NCBI RefSeq assembly: GCF_002105755.1
Contig: NZ_CP020821.1
Span: forward strand, 1,860,001 to 1,924,000
Length of the DNA stretch: 64,000 bases
Direction of reading: 5' to 3'
Source: Mycobacterium colombiense CECT 3035
Lineage (GTDB): Bacteria; Actinomycetota; Actinomycetes; Mycobacteriales; Mycobacteriaceae
Below, one piece after another: positions 51,581 to 60,278 of the stretch. Numbering within the stretch: the first letter of the stretch is position 1; the number at the start of each line of letters is the position of its first letter. Under the pieces are notes generated by a model. That model was not told the origin of the DNA and did no database searches. It was given only the letters and a program-made list of their open reading frames with translations. The position numbers were made by a program, and so were the translations under genes.

Positions 51581-51679
51581 TCGCCTTTGGTCCCCCGGCG
51601 GCCGAACATAGGGCGACTCTGGAGAGCGCCAGCCGATCTGCGAGAGACCGCATGGGCGAGAGCGCGAATCTTTGTTAGC

Positions 51680-51800
51680 CTGTGGTCGACAGCGCCTAGG
51701 GTTCCGACGTCACGTGCCTGGTCCGAGCGGCGCCACCGCATCCCCCGACGGGATGCGGTCATCTGAACGGACAAAAGCCTGGAGGACCCCGGCCGGTGCG
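51680..51800 (+). ncRNA. ykkC-family riboswitch (guanidine-I most likely)
   Basis: The leader of the TauE/SafE gene contains the family core in order: CTAGGGTTCCG (51696-51706), TGGTCCGAGCGGCG (about 51719-51732), a stem GCATCC/GGATGC (around 51738-51756), and GGACAAAAGCCTGGAGG (about 51769-51785). This is the recognisable consensus of the ykkC RNA. Guanidine-I is the commonest class; ppGpp, PRPP and nucleotide-diphosphate variants share the fold, so the ligand needs testing. A hairpin that can bury the ribosome-binding site follows immediately. Boundaries are approximate. Confidence 0.75.
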
Positions 51801-51823
51801 CGTCGCGCCGGCCAGAAGGTCCT
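51783..51823 (+). promoter_or_regulatory. Expression-platform hairpin over the RBS
   Basis: AGGACC (51783-51788) pairs with GGTCCT (51818-51823), and inside it GGCCGG (51791-51796) pairs with CCGGCC (51808-51813). The distal arm overlaps the AGAAGG ribosome-binding site just before the ATG at 51827, and the proximal arm overlaps the 3' end of the riboswitch core. This suggests translational control: ligand binding frees the RBS. Confidence 0.55.
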
Positions 51824-51826
51824 GTC

Positions 51827-52555
51827 ATGCTGGCTCTTGTCGTCCTCTTCGTCATCGCCCTGGCCGCCGGTGCGCTCGGCGGACTGGTAGGCACCGGGTC
51901 GTCTTTGGTACTGCTGCCCGCGCTGGTCATGATGTACGGCCCCCGAATTGCGGTGCCCGTCATGGGCATTGCGGCGGTCATGGCCAACGTCGCCCGTGTC
52001 GCCGCCTGGTGGCGGCATATCCGCTGGCGGCCGGTGCTCGCCTACGCGCTGCCCGGAACTCCCGCCGCCGTGCTCGGCGCCAACACCCTGCTGAGCATTC
52101 CGCAGGCGGTGGTCGACGGACTGCTCGGCGCGTTTTTTCTCGCGATGATTCCGGTGCGCAGGCTCGCGCACGCCCGGCAGTGGCGGGTCCGGCTCTGGCA
52201 CCTCGCCATCGCGGGCACCGTCGTCGGCTTCCTCACCGGGTTGGTGCTGTCGACGGGACCGCTGAGCGTTCCGGTCTTCACCGGGTACGGACTCACCGGC
52301 GGCGCCTTCCTCGGGTCCGAGGCCGCCAGCGCGCTCGTCCTCTACGTCGGCAAGATCAGCACCTTCGGCCAGCTGGGTGCGCTCAACGTGGCCGTCGTGG
52401 CCCGCGGCCTTGTCATCGGCGCCGCGTTGATGATCGGCCCCTTCGTCACGCGTTCGCTCGTGCGCCGGGCCCATCCGCGTCACTACGCAATGCTGATCGA
52501 CCTGGTGCTTCTCGTCGCGGCGGCCGGCATGTTCCTTGCAACCGCGTCGGCGTGA
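51827..52555 (+). CDS. TauE/SafE-family membrane exporter
   Basis: 242 residues, about eight membrane helices. N-terminal GGLVGTGSSLVLLPALV and VVGFLTGLVLSTGP are the internal repeat motifs of the TauE/SafE sulfite/organosulfonate exporter family. No substrate motif allows a firm choice. The riboswitch upstream implies regulation by guanidine or a nucleotide signal, so it may export guanidine or a related cation rather than a sulfonate, an inference that sulphur genes nearby (sseB) could equally challenge. The minus-strand ORFs here are shadows. Confidence 0.8.
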   Translation: MLALVVLFVIALAAGALGGLVGTGSSLVLLPALVMMYGPRIAVPVMGIAAVMANVARVAAWWRHIRWRPVLAYALPGTPAAVLGANTLLSIPQAVVDGLLGAFFLAMIPVRRLAHARQWRVRLWHLAIAGTVVGFLTGLVLSTGPLSVPVFTGYGLTGGAFLGSEAASALVLYVGKISTFGQLGALNVAVVARGLVIGAALMIGPFVTRSLVRRAHPRHYAMLIDLVLLVAAAGMFLATASA

Positions 52556-52609
52556 ATCACGCGGGCGCTAGAATCTGCCCGGCATGAATCCGCCTGGGAA
52601 CACGACGTT

Positions 52610-53392
52610 ATGACCGGCCGGCTCGACGGCAAGGTCGCGATCATCACTGGGGCCAGCACCGGTCTGGGACCGGTGCTGGGCTCGCTGTTCGTCCGCGAAG
52701 GCGCGAAGGTCTTGCTGGCCGCCCGGCGTGCCGAGCTGGTCCGCGCGGCCGCCGAGGCCGCCGGCCCCGGCGCCATCGCCATGCGCGCGGACGTCACCGA
52801 CGAGAACGACGTCGCGGCCATGGTGGCGCGGGCGGCCGACGAGTTCGGCCAGGTCGACATCCTGTGCAACAACGCCGCCGCGCCCGGGCAGGACCGCTGG
52901 ATCTGGGAACAGACGCTGGACAACTGGAACGCCACCATCGCCATCGACGTCACCGCCGCGATGCTGTGCACCCGTGAGGTGCTCAACCAGTCGATGCTGC
53001 AGCGCCGCCGCGGCGTCATCCTGAACTTCTCCTCCACGGTCAGCTACACCGGGATGGTCCGCAAAACGCACTACGTCACCGCGAAGGCGTCACTGCGGGC
53101 GTTCACCAAGGCCGTCGCGCTCGAGGTCGGCCCCCATGGCATCCGGTGCAACTGCATCGTGCCCGGGGCCATCGACACCGAGCTGTGGCGCAAATGGGTG
53201 CAACGCACGGCGGACGAGCAAGACGTCGACGTCGAAACCGTTCGCAAGAAGCAACTCAAAGGCGTTGCATTGCAAGATATCTCCTCGACCCACGACATCG
53301 CCAACCTGGCGCTGTTCCTGGCCAGCGACGAAAGCCGCACCATCACGGGCCAATCGATTCCCGTGGATGCCGGGGGGTACATGCAGGGATGA
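52610..53392 (+). CDS. Short-chain dehydrogenase/reductase
   Basis: 260 residues, classical SDR. TGASTGLGPVLG cofactor loop, DILCNNAAAP, catalytic Ser in NFSSTVSY, YVTAKAS, and the PGAIDTELW region. Start ATG 52610; the stop overlaps the next ATG (ATGA), so SDR, LLM and the EthD-size protein are translated together. The ARR after the second strand suggests NADP. Likely acts on a steroid or fatty alcohol along with the LLM reductase; substrate unknown. Confidence 0.85.
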   Translation: MTGRLDGKVAIITGASTGLGPVLGSLFVREGAKVLLAARRAELVRAAAEAAGPGAIAMRADVTDENDVAAMVARAADEFGQVDILCNNAAAPGQDRWIWEQTLDNWNATIAIDVTAAMLCTREVLNQSMLQRRRGVILNFSSTVSYTGMVRKTHYVTAKASLRAFTKAVALEVGPHGIRCNCIVPGAIDTELWRKWVQRTADEQDVDVETVRKKQLKGVALQDISSTHDIANLALFLASDESRTITGQSIPVDAGGYMQG

Positions 53393-54267
53393 GCGGACAC
53401 GCCAAACTGTCGGTGGCCACCCCGGTGGTGACGATGTTCCCCGGCAGCAGCGGTGAGTGGGAGAAGACCGCCACCATCGAGGATCTGGCCCAGATCGCCG
53501 AGGCCGCAGACCGGCTCGGCTATCACCACCTGACCTGCAGCGAGCACATCGCGTTGCCCGCGGCCGAACGGGCCCGCCGCGGCACCCGCTATTGGGATCC
53601 GCTGGCCACCTTCGGCTACCTCGCCGCCCGCACCCAACGAATTCGGTTGGCCACCAACGTGCTGGTGCTCGCCTATCACCATCCGCTCGAGATCGCCAAG
53701 CGCTACGGCACCCTGGACCAGATCAGCGGCGGCAGGCTGATCCTGGGGGTCGGCGTCGGCAGCCTGAGGGAAGAATTCGATCTGCTCGGCGCACCCTTCG
53801 ACGATCGTGGCCCGCGCGGCGACGACGCGCTACGGGCGCTGCGCGCGTCGCTGTCGGTCGACGAACCGGCGTACCACGGCGAGTTCTATTCGTACGGCGG
53901 CATGGTCGTCGATCCCTGCGCGGTCCAGCAGCACGTGCCCATCTGGATCGGCGGGCGCACGCTGCGATCCCTGCGCCGCGCCGCATCCCTGGCCGACGGG
54001 TGGGCCCCGTTCAACGTGAGCCTGCAGCAGGCGCGGGATTGGCTGGGCCGCTTCGAGCTTCGTTCCGGATTCGACGTCGTCCTGCCCGCCCCGGCACTTC
54101 TGGACCCGATCGGCGAGCCGGAACGGACCCGCGACTTGCTGGGCGAGACCTCCGCGCACGGGGCGACGATCGTCAGCGCCGCCTTCCGCCACACCTCGCT
54201 GCGGCACTACCTGGACAACCTGCGGGCGCTCGCCGAGCTCCATCCTCCCGCCGACGGTCCCGCGTGA
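53389..54267 (+). CDS. LLM-class F420-dependent oxidoreductase
   Basis: 292 residues from ATG 53389. Luciferase-like fold: AEAADRLGYHHLTCSEHIALP at the start, TQRIRLATNVLVLAYHHPLEIAK and LILGVGVGSLREEFDLLG in the middle. The SREEF and TNV motifs fit F420-dependent enzymes of mycobacteria, which take hydride from F420H2. It is the middle gene of a three-gene operon and overlaps both neighbours by four bases (ATGA and GTGA). Confidence 0.85.
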   Translation: MSGHAKLSVATPVVTMFPGSSGEWEKTATIEDLAQIAEAADRLGYHHLTCSEHIALPAAERARRGTRYWDPLATFGYLAARTQRIRLATNVLVLAYHHPLEIAKRYGTLDQISGGRLILGVGVGSLREEFDLLGAPFDDRGPRGDDALRALRASLSVDEPAYHGEFYSYGGMVVDPCAVQQHVPIWIGGRTLRSLRRAASLADGWAPFNVSLQQARDWLGRFELRSGFDVVLPAPALLDPIGEPERTRDLLGETSAHGATIVSAAFRHTSLRHYLDNLRALAELHPPADGPA

Positions 54268-54995
54268 TCCGCGTCAGGGCAGGCATTTTCAGCCTCACCG
54301 CCGCAACGCCCGACGACGGTGACGGCAGTTACCTGCGCTGGCACCTGCTGGACCACATGCCGGAGCAATACCAGCTGCCGGGCATCGTCCAGGGGCTGCG
54401 CTGGATCGCCGACGGCGATTACCCCGCCCACCGCCTGGCCGCAACCGGCCCCCTGGCCGACATCGGCAACGCGGTGCACTACCTGGTCGGCGAACCCGTC
54501 GAGGAAACCTTCGACGACTTCGTCACCCTCGGCCGGGCGCTACGCGACGGCGGTCGCTTCCCCGTCTGGCGACCGCCGCTGCAAGTGGCCGGGCTGCGCC
54601 TGCTGCAGTGGCAATCCTCGCCGCATGCGCTGGTTTCGCCCGAGGTGGTGCCGTTTCGGCCGCACCGCGGCATCGTGCTGATCGTCGAGGAGCCCACCGG
54701 CGGCCGGCCGGATGACTGGCTGCGGTGGTTGCATGCCGAGCACTACCAGGCCCTGCTCGCGACCCCGGGCACGGCCGGCGCGTGGACGTTCGGTTCCAGC
54801 GCCGGGTGGAACCGCCTACCGCGCGGCTGGCGAACCGATCACCAGTACATCACCGTCGTCTACCTTGACGAGGATCCGCTGACGACCATCGGGGCGCTCG
54901 CCCCCATCATCGAAGAGCGTTGGCGTTCAAGCGCGGTGCGGCCGGTGTTCGCCGGCCCGCTGCGCAGCATGATCAGTTGGGAAGCCTGGCCGTAG
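54264..54995 (+). CDS. Conserved two-repeat hypothetical protein (EthD/dabb-like size)
   Basis: 243 residues from GTG 54264. There are two similar halves: one with SYLRWHLLDHMPEQYQLPG and one with DWLRWLHAEHYQALLATPG, so it looks like a tandem repeat of a ferredoxin-like fold of the EthD/dimeric alpha-beta barrel kind. No catalytic motif. The third gene of the SDR/LLM operon; perhaps binds the intermediate passed between the two enzymes. Not recognised by name. Confidence 0.7.
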   Translation: MIRVRAGIFSLTAATPDDGDGSYLRWHLLDHMPEQYQLPGIVQGLRWIADGDYPAHRLAATGPLADIGNAVHYLVGEPVEETFDDFVTLGRALRDGGRFPVWRPPLQVAGLRLLQWQSSPHALVSPEVVPFRPHRGIVLIVEEPTGGRPDDWLRWLHAEHYQALLATPGTAGAWTFGSSAGWNRLPRGWRTDHQYITVVYLDEDPLTTIGALAPIIEERWRSSAVRPVFAGPLRSMISWEAWP

Positions 54996-55012
54996 CCCAC
55001 CACCGCCGAATA

Positions 55013-55423
55013 TCAGGCGCTGCAGGTGCACTCCGGCTGGTCGTCGGGCCCGAACGTCTCGGAATCGGCTTTCACCGTGTAGATTTCCCATCGCTCACCG
55101 CCCGGACCGGTCACCCAGACTTTGTCCTGGGTCGCGAAGCAGCACGTCGTGTCGATCTCATCGTCGGTCAGCAAGCCCACCCCGGCGAGCCGTTGGCTTT
55201 CGTCGCGCACGGTGTCGCTGGAGCCGACCTCGACGCCGAGGTGGTTGAGGGTGCCGCCATGGCCGGGGTTCTCCAGCAATACCAGTTTCAGCGGCGGCTC
55301 GTCGACGGCGAAGTTGGCGTAGCCGGGCTTGACCTTGGCCGGTTCGACGCCGAAAAGCTTGGTGTAGAACGCGATTGCCTCGTCGATGTTGTCGACGTTG
55401 AGGGCGAGTTGCACGCGTGACAT
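55013..55423 (-). CDS. cadI: CadI/ArsI-type VOC dioxygenase
   Basis: 136 residues, VOC fold: VQLALNVDNIDEAIAFYTKLFG, LNHLGVEV, and the Cys pair of ArsI enzymes in DTTCCFATQ, with Glu in RWEIYT. The C-terminus has CTCSA. ArsI cleaves the carbon-arsenic bond of trivalent organoarsenicals with Fe(II); the M. tuberculosis orthologue Rv2641 was found as cadmium-induced CadI. It is the last gene of the arsenic operon, two bases after the fusion gene, so arsenic is the likely role here. Confidence 0.85.
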   Translation of the reverse strand: MSRVQLALNVDNIDEAIAFYTKLFGVEPAKVKPGYANFAVDEPPLKLVLLENPGHGGTLNHLGVEVGSSDTVRDESQRLAGVGLLTDDEIDTTCCFATQDKVWVTGPGGERWEIYTVKADSETFGPDDQPECTCSA

Positions 55424-55425
55424 GG

Positions 55426-56928
55426 TTACCTTCCTTTCCCGGCGGGTATCTCGCTCGTCATCGTGGTTCCGAGGAGTTCCTCGATGAGAGCACGGACGTG
55501 CTCGGCGATGTCCTCGCGAATGGCCCGCACCGTCTCTATGGGCTGACCGGCGGGATCACGCAGCCGCCAATCTCGGTACGAGACGCCCGGGAAGTGCGGG
55601 CAGGTGTCGCCGCAGCCCATCGTGATCACGACGTCACTGCCGCGCACCGCGTCGGGGGTGAGAACTTTCGGGGTATCGGTGAGGTCAATCCCCCACTCGG
55701 CCATCACCGCCGTCGCGGCCGGATTGATCTGATCGGCGGGCTCCGTTCCGGCGGAGCGGACTTCGATGCGGTCACCGGCCCAATTTCTCAGCAGCGCAGC
55801 GGCCATCTGCGAGCGCCCGGCGTTGTGCACGCAGACGAACAGAACACTGGGCCTCGCGGCGCCGCCCGAGCCGGCGTCACCAAAGAGCCGCGGCCGCAAG
55901 GCCAGCGAGACGTACACCAGCGCGACCAGGACCGGGACTTCGATCAGCGGCCCCACCACGCCGGCCAGGGCCTGGCCGGACGCGGCGCCGTAGGTGGCGA
56001 TCGCCACCGCGATCGCGAGTTCGAAGTTGTTGCCGGCGGCGGTGAAGGCCAGGGTGCTGGTGCGGGCGTAGCCGAGTCGCAGCGCGATTCCCAACCCATA
56101 TCCCCCGGCCCACATGATCGCGAAATACACCAGCAGCGGCAGCGCGATGCGCGCGACGTCCCAAGGCCGGGAGGTGATCTGGTGACCCTGCAGCGCGAAG
56201 AGGATGACGATGGTGAACAGCAACCCGTACAGCGCCCACGGCCCGATCCGGGGCAGGAAGCGACTCTCGTACCAGCCGCGGCCCCTGGCGCGCTCACCGA
56301 GGCGCCGCGACAGGTATCCGGCCAGCAGCGGGATGCCCAGGAAGATGAGCACGGATTTCGCGATCTGCCAGGCGGATACGTCGATGCCCGTCGTGCTCAA
56401 CCCCAGCCACCCGGGTAACACCGACAGGTAGAACCAGCCCAGGGCGGCGAACATGGCGACCTGAAAGATCGAATTCAGCGCGACCAGAACCGCGGCGGCC
56501 TCGCGGTCCCCGCACGCGAGGTCGTTCCAGATGACGACCATGGCGATGCAGCGCGCCAGACCCACGATGATCAGCCCGGTGCGATATTCCGGCAGATCCG
56601 GCAGCATCAACCAGGCCAGGGCGAACATCACCGCGGGCCCGGCCAGCCAGTTCAGCACCACCGACGCCACCATGAGCCTGCGGTCGCCGGTGACGCTGCC
56701 GAGTCGGTCGTAGCGCACCTTGGCCAGCACCGGGTACATCATCACCAGCAGGCCGATCGCGATGGGCAGCGAGATGCCGTCGACCTCAACGGCGCTGACC
56801 GCCCGCCCCACGCCGGGCACCAACCGGCCGAGCAGCAGCCCCGCGACCATCGCGATCGCGATCCAGCCCGGCAGGAACCGATCCAACCTCGAAAGCCGGG
56901 CGCCCACCGCCGTGTCGATCGAGTTCAT
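55426..56928 (-). CDS. Acr3-ArsC fusion: arsenite exporter with arsenate reductase
   Basis: 500 residues from ATG 56928, overlapping the arsR stop by four bases (ATGA). Residues 1-350 are Acr3/BASS-type with ten helices and the GLARCIAMVVIWNDLACGD motif around the arsenite site Cys. From about 370 there is a low-molecular-weight-phosphatase-type arsenate reductase domain: VLFVCVHNAGRSQMAAALL with the Cys-X5-Arg loop and MGCGDTCPHFPG with further redox Cys. The reductase makes arsenite and the transporter expels it, so fusion couples the steps. Same arrangement as Rv2643. Confidence 0.9.
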   Translation of the reverse strand: MNSIDTAVGARLSRLDRFLPGWIAIAMVAGLLLGRLVPGVGRAVSAVEVDGISLPIAIGLLVMMYPVLAKVRYDRLGSVTGDRRLMVASVVLNWLAGPAVMFALAWLMLPDLPEYRTGLIIVGLARCIAMVVIWNDLACGDREAAAVLVALNSIFQVAMFAALGWFYLSVLPGWLGLSTTGIDVSAWQIAKSVLIFLGIPLLAGYLSRRLGERARGRGWYESRFLPRIGPWALYGLLFTIVILFALQGHQITSRPWDVARIALPLLVYFAIMWAGGYGLGIALRLGYARTSTLAFTAAGNNFELAIAVAIATYGAASGQALAGVVGPLIEVPVLVALVYVSLALRPRLFGDAGSGGAARPSVLFVCVHNAGRSQMAAALLRNWAGDRIEVRSAGTEPADQINPAATAVMAEWGIDLTDTPKVLTPDAVRGSDVVITMGCGDTCPHFPGVSYRDWRLRDPAGQPIETVRAIREDIAEHVRALIEELLGTTMTSEIPAGKGR

Positions 56929-57278
56929 GACCCACATTCCGCGGTCAGGCGGTCATCGACGCTCAGCACCGACGAAAGTTGTTGCAACGCAGCGGGAACC
57001 ACCCAGTAATACACCCACGTGCCGCGCCGTTCGCAGTCCAGCAGCCCCGCCGACCGCAGCGTCTTCAGATGGTGGGAGATCGTCGGCTGCGACACGTCGA
57101 ATGTCTGGGAGATCTCGCACACGCAGGCCTGACCACCGGGGTGGCTGGCGACCAGGCTCAGCAAGCGCAGCCGCACCGGATCGCCGAGCGCCTTGAACAT
57201 GGTCGCCAGCTCGGCGGCTTGCGGCTCGGCCAACGCGCCCGCCCCCAACGCCGGGCAACACTCCGCCTGGATCGACAT
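56925..57278 (-). CDS. arsR: ArsR-family arsenic-sensing repressor
   Basis: 117 residues. Winged helix: LGDPVRLRLLSLVASHPGG, then CVCEISQTFDVSQPTISHHLKTLRSAG. The metal-binding Cys pair is in ACVCEI, with a CC near the start and another Cys in LDCER. AT-rich DNA just upstream (57279-57300, tatctatataag) is the likely operator. Derepression by arsenite would switch on the arsR-acr3-arsC-cadI operon, all in the same direction with overlaps. Confidence 0.9.
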   Translation of the reverse strand: MSIQAECCPALGAGALAEPQAAELATMFKALGDPVRLRLLSLVASHPGGQACVCEISQTFDVSQPTISHHLKTLRSAGLLDCERRGTWVYYWVVPAALQQLSSVLSVDDRLTAECGS

Positions 57279-57406
57279 CTATCTATATAAGCACTCATCG
57301 AATCAATGCGCCAGCGGTGGAGTTTTTCCCGCGCTCCAGTTTTAGTCAGGCAGGGGAAACGAACGGGACCTATAGTCCTCGTGACGAGCTAGCTCAAGGG
57401 GGTGCC

Positions 57407-57934
57407 ATGACCAATACCGGCAATCGCCGCAGCCAGCGGTGGGTCGTTCGCGCGGGCGCCGCGCTCGGCCTGGCTGCACTGGCGGCCGGCCTGCCGGCCT
57501 GCTCCGGCAAGGGGGATCACCCGGCCGCCGCCCCGAGTTCGGCCCCCCCGTTGGCAAGCACCACCGTGATGATCGACGGAAACAAGCACACGATGATCGC
57601 CGCGGTGGACTGCACCCGCTCGGCGGCGCAGCCCAGCGCGTCGCCCCCGGAATCCGGCGACCTGACCACCCGGATCAGCGTGCACGACGATTCCGCATCG
57701 GTGTCGCTGGCCGTCTCCGACGAGCAGCCGCCCAGCGTCGACGGCTTCGCCATCTCGCTCAGGCTGGACAGCGGCCTGTACCAATTGCCTTATCAGGGAA
57801 CGAAATCACCGACTCAGGTCCAGGCGACCAAGGACGGCAACAGCTACACGGTCACCGGGACCGGCCAGGCGACCACGCCCGGCCAAAGCAGCCTGCGGGA
57901 TGTGACTTTCGGAATCCACGTGACGTGCCCGTGA
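57407..57934 (+). CDS. LpqH-like (19-kDa antigen family) lipoprotein
   Basis: 175 residues from ATG 57407. Signal peptide ends LPACSGKG with the lipobox Cys near residue 32. Ala/Ser/Pro linker, then a beta-rich domain with VDGFAISLRLDSGLYQLPYQ, SYTVTGTGQATTP and a C-terminal Cys (IHVTCP) pairing with DCTRS. This fits the LpqH family, which are surface lipoproteins with TLR2 activity. Divergent from arsR; a frame opening at 57317 runs over the promoter and is not used. Confidence 0.8.
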   Translation: MTNTGNRRSQRWVVRAGAALGLAALAAGLPACSGKGDHPAAAPSSAPPLASTTVMIDGNKHTMIAAVDCTRSAAQPSASPPESGDLTTRISVHDDSASVSLAVSDEQPPSVDGFAISLRLDSGLYQLPYQGTKSPTQVQATKDGNSYTVTGTGQATTPGQSSLRDVTFGIHVTCP

Positions 57935-57976
57935 GCGCGTATTGTCTCCCGCGATTACCTCTGGGATGCTGACAGC

Positions 57977-58966
57977 TTGGACATCTTCGCGCAGTGGCAA
58001 GCCGGCGGCACCGAGCTTCGTTGGCGCTCGACAACCGCCGCCAACGACGGCCAAGAGGTCGCGGTGTTCAGTCGCCGATGCGGCACTGCGGGGGCGCCCG
58101 CGTTGGTGTTGGTGCACGGCTTTCCCACCAGCAGCATCGACTATTTCGGGCTGACGAACGAACTGGGCGCGGAGTTCGACATCTACCTGCTCGACTTTCC
58201 CGGCTACGGGCTCTCCGACAAACCCCCTGAGCCCTACAGGTACTCGCTCTACGACGACGCGCGCCTGCTCGTCCACGCGATCACTCAGGTGTGGGGGCTC
58301 ACCCAATACCGCATGCTCACCCACGACCGCGGCAGCAGCGTCGGGATGATCGCGGTGGGCATGCTGGCCGCGCAGGATCCGCCGGCCGCGCCCGTCGAAC
58401 TGATTGTGACCAACGCCAACATCTACCTTCCGCTTTCCAACCTCACCGCCTTTCAGACCGCGCTGCTGGACCCCGCGACCGCACGGGCCACCGCGGCGGC
58501 CACCACGCCGGAGATGCTCGCGGCCGGCATGGGCGCGAGCACGTTCATGCCGCGACGCACGCTGGACGATCCGGAGATCGCCGCGCTGGCCAAATGCTTC
58601 GCCCACAACGACGGCGTCCGGGTGCTGCCGGACACCATCCAATACCTGCACGAGCGGGCGGCCGACGAAACCGGTTGGCTGGAAGCGCTTTCCACGAGCC
58701 ACGTCGACACGACGGTGGTGTGGGGCCTGCACGACAACGTGGCCCCGTTGCGCGTCCCCAACCACGTCTGGCAGACGTATCTGAAGAACAAGCCGGGCCG
58801 CAATCGCTTCTGGGTGGTGCCCGGCGCCGACCACTACCTGCAGTGCGACGCGCCCGCGCAACTAGCCCAGATCGTTCGCCTCACCGCCCAGGGCGGCGAT
58901 ATTCCGTTGCAGACGTTGGGCAATCAGCCCGACGGCGCGGTCCTGGTGGACCAGAGCTCCACCTAG
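57977..58966 (+). CDS. Alpha/beta hydrolase, epoxide hydrolase/haloalkane dehalogenase-like
   Basis: 329 residues (TTG 57977). Oxyanion HGFPTSS, nucleophile region THDRGSSVG where Asp is the nucleophile of epoxide hydrolases and dehalogenases, cap domain around residues 150-230, acid in GLHDNVAP and His in GADHYLQCD. One tyrosine-type proton donor is not certain. It is preceded by only 42 bases from the LpqH-like stop. The two tandem hairpins at 58982-59032 follow. Substrate unknown. Confidence 0.8.
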   Translation: MDIFAQWQAGGTELRWRSTTAANDGQEVAVFSRRCGTAGAPALVLVHGFPTSSIDYFGLTNELGAEFDIYLLDFPGYGLSDKPPEPYRYSLYDDARLLVHAITQVWGLTQYRMLTHDRGSSVGMIAVGMLAAQDPPAAPVELIVTNANIYLPLSNLTAFQTALLDPATARATAAATTPEMLAAGMGASTFMPRRTLDDPEIAALAKCFAHNDGVRVLPDTIQYLHERAADETGWLEALSTSHVDTTVVWGLHDNVAPLRVPNHVWQTYLKNKPGRNRFWVVPGADHYLQCDAPAQLAQIVRLTAQGGDIPLQTLGNQPDGAVLVDQSST

Positions 58967-58981
58967 CCGGCTCTCCTCGGC

Positions 58982-59032
58982 CGAGTGTGCGGCTAGCCGC
59001 TCACTCGAGTCCCAGCGTGCGGCTGGCCGCAC
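58982..59032. terminator. Tandem hairpins between convergent genes
   Basis: Hairpin 1 is CGAGTG-T-GCGGC-TA-GCCGC-T-CACTCG (58982-59007, one T/T mismatch). Hairpin 2 is GTGCGGC (59017-59023), TG, GCCGCAC (59026-59032). The repeat units (gcggctagccgc / gcggctggccgc) are diverged copies. Between the hydrolase stop and the P450 stop this looks like a bidirectional terminator, or a dispersed intergenic repeat. Confidence 0.55.
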
Positions 59033-59060
59033 ACTCGCGCCGAAACCCGCCGGCCACGAG

Positions 59061-60263
59061 CTACCCCACGACGACGGGCAGGCGCGCCCAGCCGCGCACG
59101 CTGGCGGTGTGCGCCCGCTGGGCGTTGGCATAGTCGACTTCCCAGTCCGGCCAGCGCTTCAACACCTCTTCGAAGGCCACCCGCGCCTCGAGCCGGGCCA
59201 GCGCCGAACCCAGACAGAAATGCAGGCCCTGCCCGAAGCTGAGATGGCTTCCGCGGCGGTGGATGTCGTAGCGATCGGCGTCCGGGAAGTGGCTCTCGTC
59301 CCGGTTGGCCGACGCGTTCAGCAACAGCATGAACGATCCCTCGGGCACCGTGCGGCCATAGTGCTCGGCATCGCGCGCGACGTAGCGGGCCTGCACCGGC
59401 GACGGCGGCTCATAGCGCAGCGTCTCTTCGATCGCGCCGGGGATCAGCGACGGGTCCGCGACGAGTTCGCGGCGTTGGTCCGGGTGATCCGACAACAGCT
59501 GGCCCATGAAACCGATTAAGCGAGCCGTGGTTTCGTTGCCGGCGCCGGCGATCATCGCGGTGTAGGCCAGCACCTCGGTGCGCGTCAACGGGCGCCGCGT
59601 GCCGTCCGGCTCGTCGATCTCGGCCCGCAGCAGCTCGGTCATCAGGTCGTCGGAGGGATGGTCGGCCCGCCATTCGATGTACTCGGCGAACAAGGCGATG
59701 GAATTGGCGAAGACGTTCGCATCGACCGCGGCCGGGTCGCTGTCCTCCGACAAGGAGATGTTGGCGACGCTGCGGTCCCGGATCTTTTCCTGGTCGGCCT
59801 CGGGAATGCCCAACAGATATCCGATGGTCCGCATCGGCATCATCGCGCCCAGGTCCGCGATGAAATCAAAGCCGCTGCCGCCGACCAGCGGGTCGAGCTC
59901 GCGCACACAGAACCCACGCACCAAATCCTCGACCGCCAACATCCGCCGGGGTGTGAAGACGCGGGACAACAGCTTGCGGTGCAGGTCGTGCAGCGGCGGA
60001 TCCTCGAACAGCAGAATGCCCGGCGGCACTTCGATGTTCGCGAACAGGATGTCGGCGGTGGTGCCCTTGCCGGAGCGGTAGGTCTCCCAGTTCGGCAGTT
60101 CGCGCACCACGTCGTCGTACCGGCTCAACGCGTAAAAGTTGTACTTTTCGTTGTAATAGAGCGGCGCTTCCTCGCGCATCCGCTTCCACACCGGGTAGGG
60201 ATTCGCGTCGATCTCGACATCGAATGGGTCGTAATACAATTCGATGGCGCTGGGGCTTGTCAT
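59061..60263 (-). CDS. Cytochrome P450
   Basis: 400 residues from ATG 60263. I-helix IAGAGNETTARLIGF, ExxR in ETLRYEPP, haem loop FGQGLHFCLGSALARLEAR with the axial Cys. The C-terminal WARLPVVVG is typical. It lies 15 bases after the TetR gene start region and is read in the same direction as that gene (TetR first, then P450), so one transcript is possible. Redox partner not adjacent. Substrate unknown. Confidence 0.85.
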   Translation of the reverse strand: MTSPSAIELYYDPFDVEIDANPYPVWKRMREEAPLYYNEKYNFYALSRYDDVVRELPNWETYRSGKGTTADILFANIEVPPGILLFEDPPLHDLHRKLLSRVFTPRRMLAVEDLVRGFCVRELDPLVGGSGFDFIADLGAMMPMRTIGYLLGIPEADQEKIRDRSVANISLSEDSDPAAVDANVFANSIALFAEYIEWRADHPSDDLMTELLRAEIDEPDGTRRPLTRTEVLAYTAMIAGAGNETTARLIGFMGQLLSDHPDQRRELVADPSLIPGAIEETLRYEPPSPVQARYVARDAEHYGRTVPEGSFMLLLNASANRDESHFPDADRYDIHRRGSHLSFGQGLHFCLGSALARLEARVAFEEVLKRWPDWEVDYANAQRAHTASVRGWARLPVVVG

Positions 60264-60278
60264 TGCCGGATCCCTATC

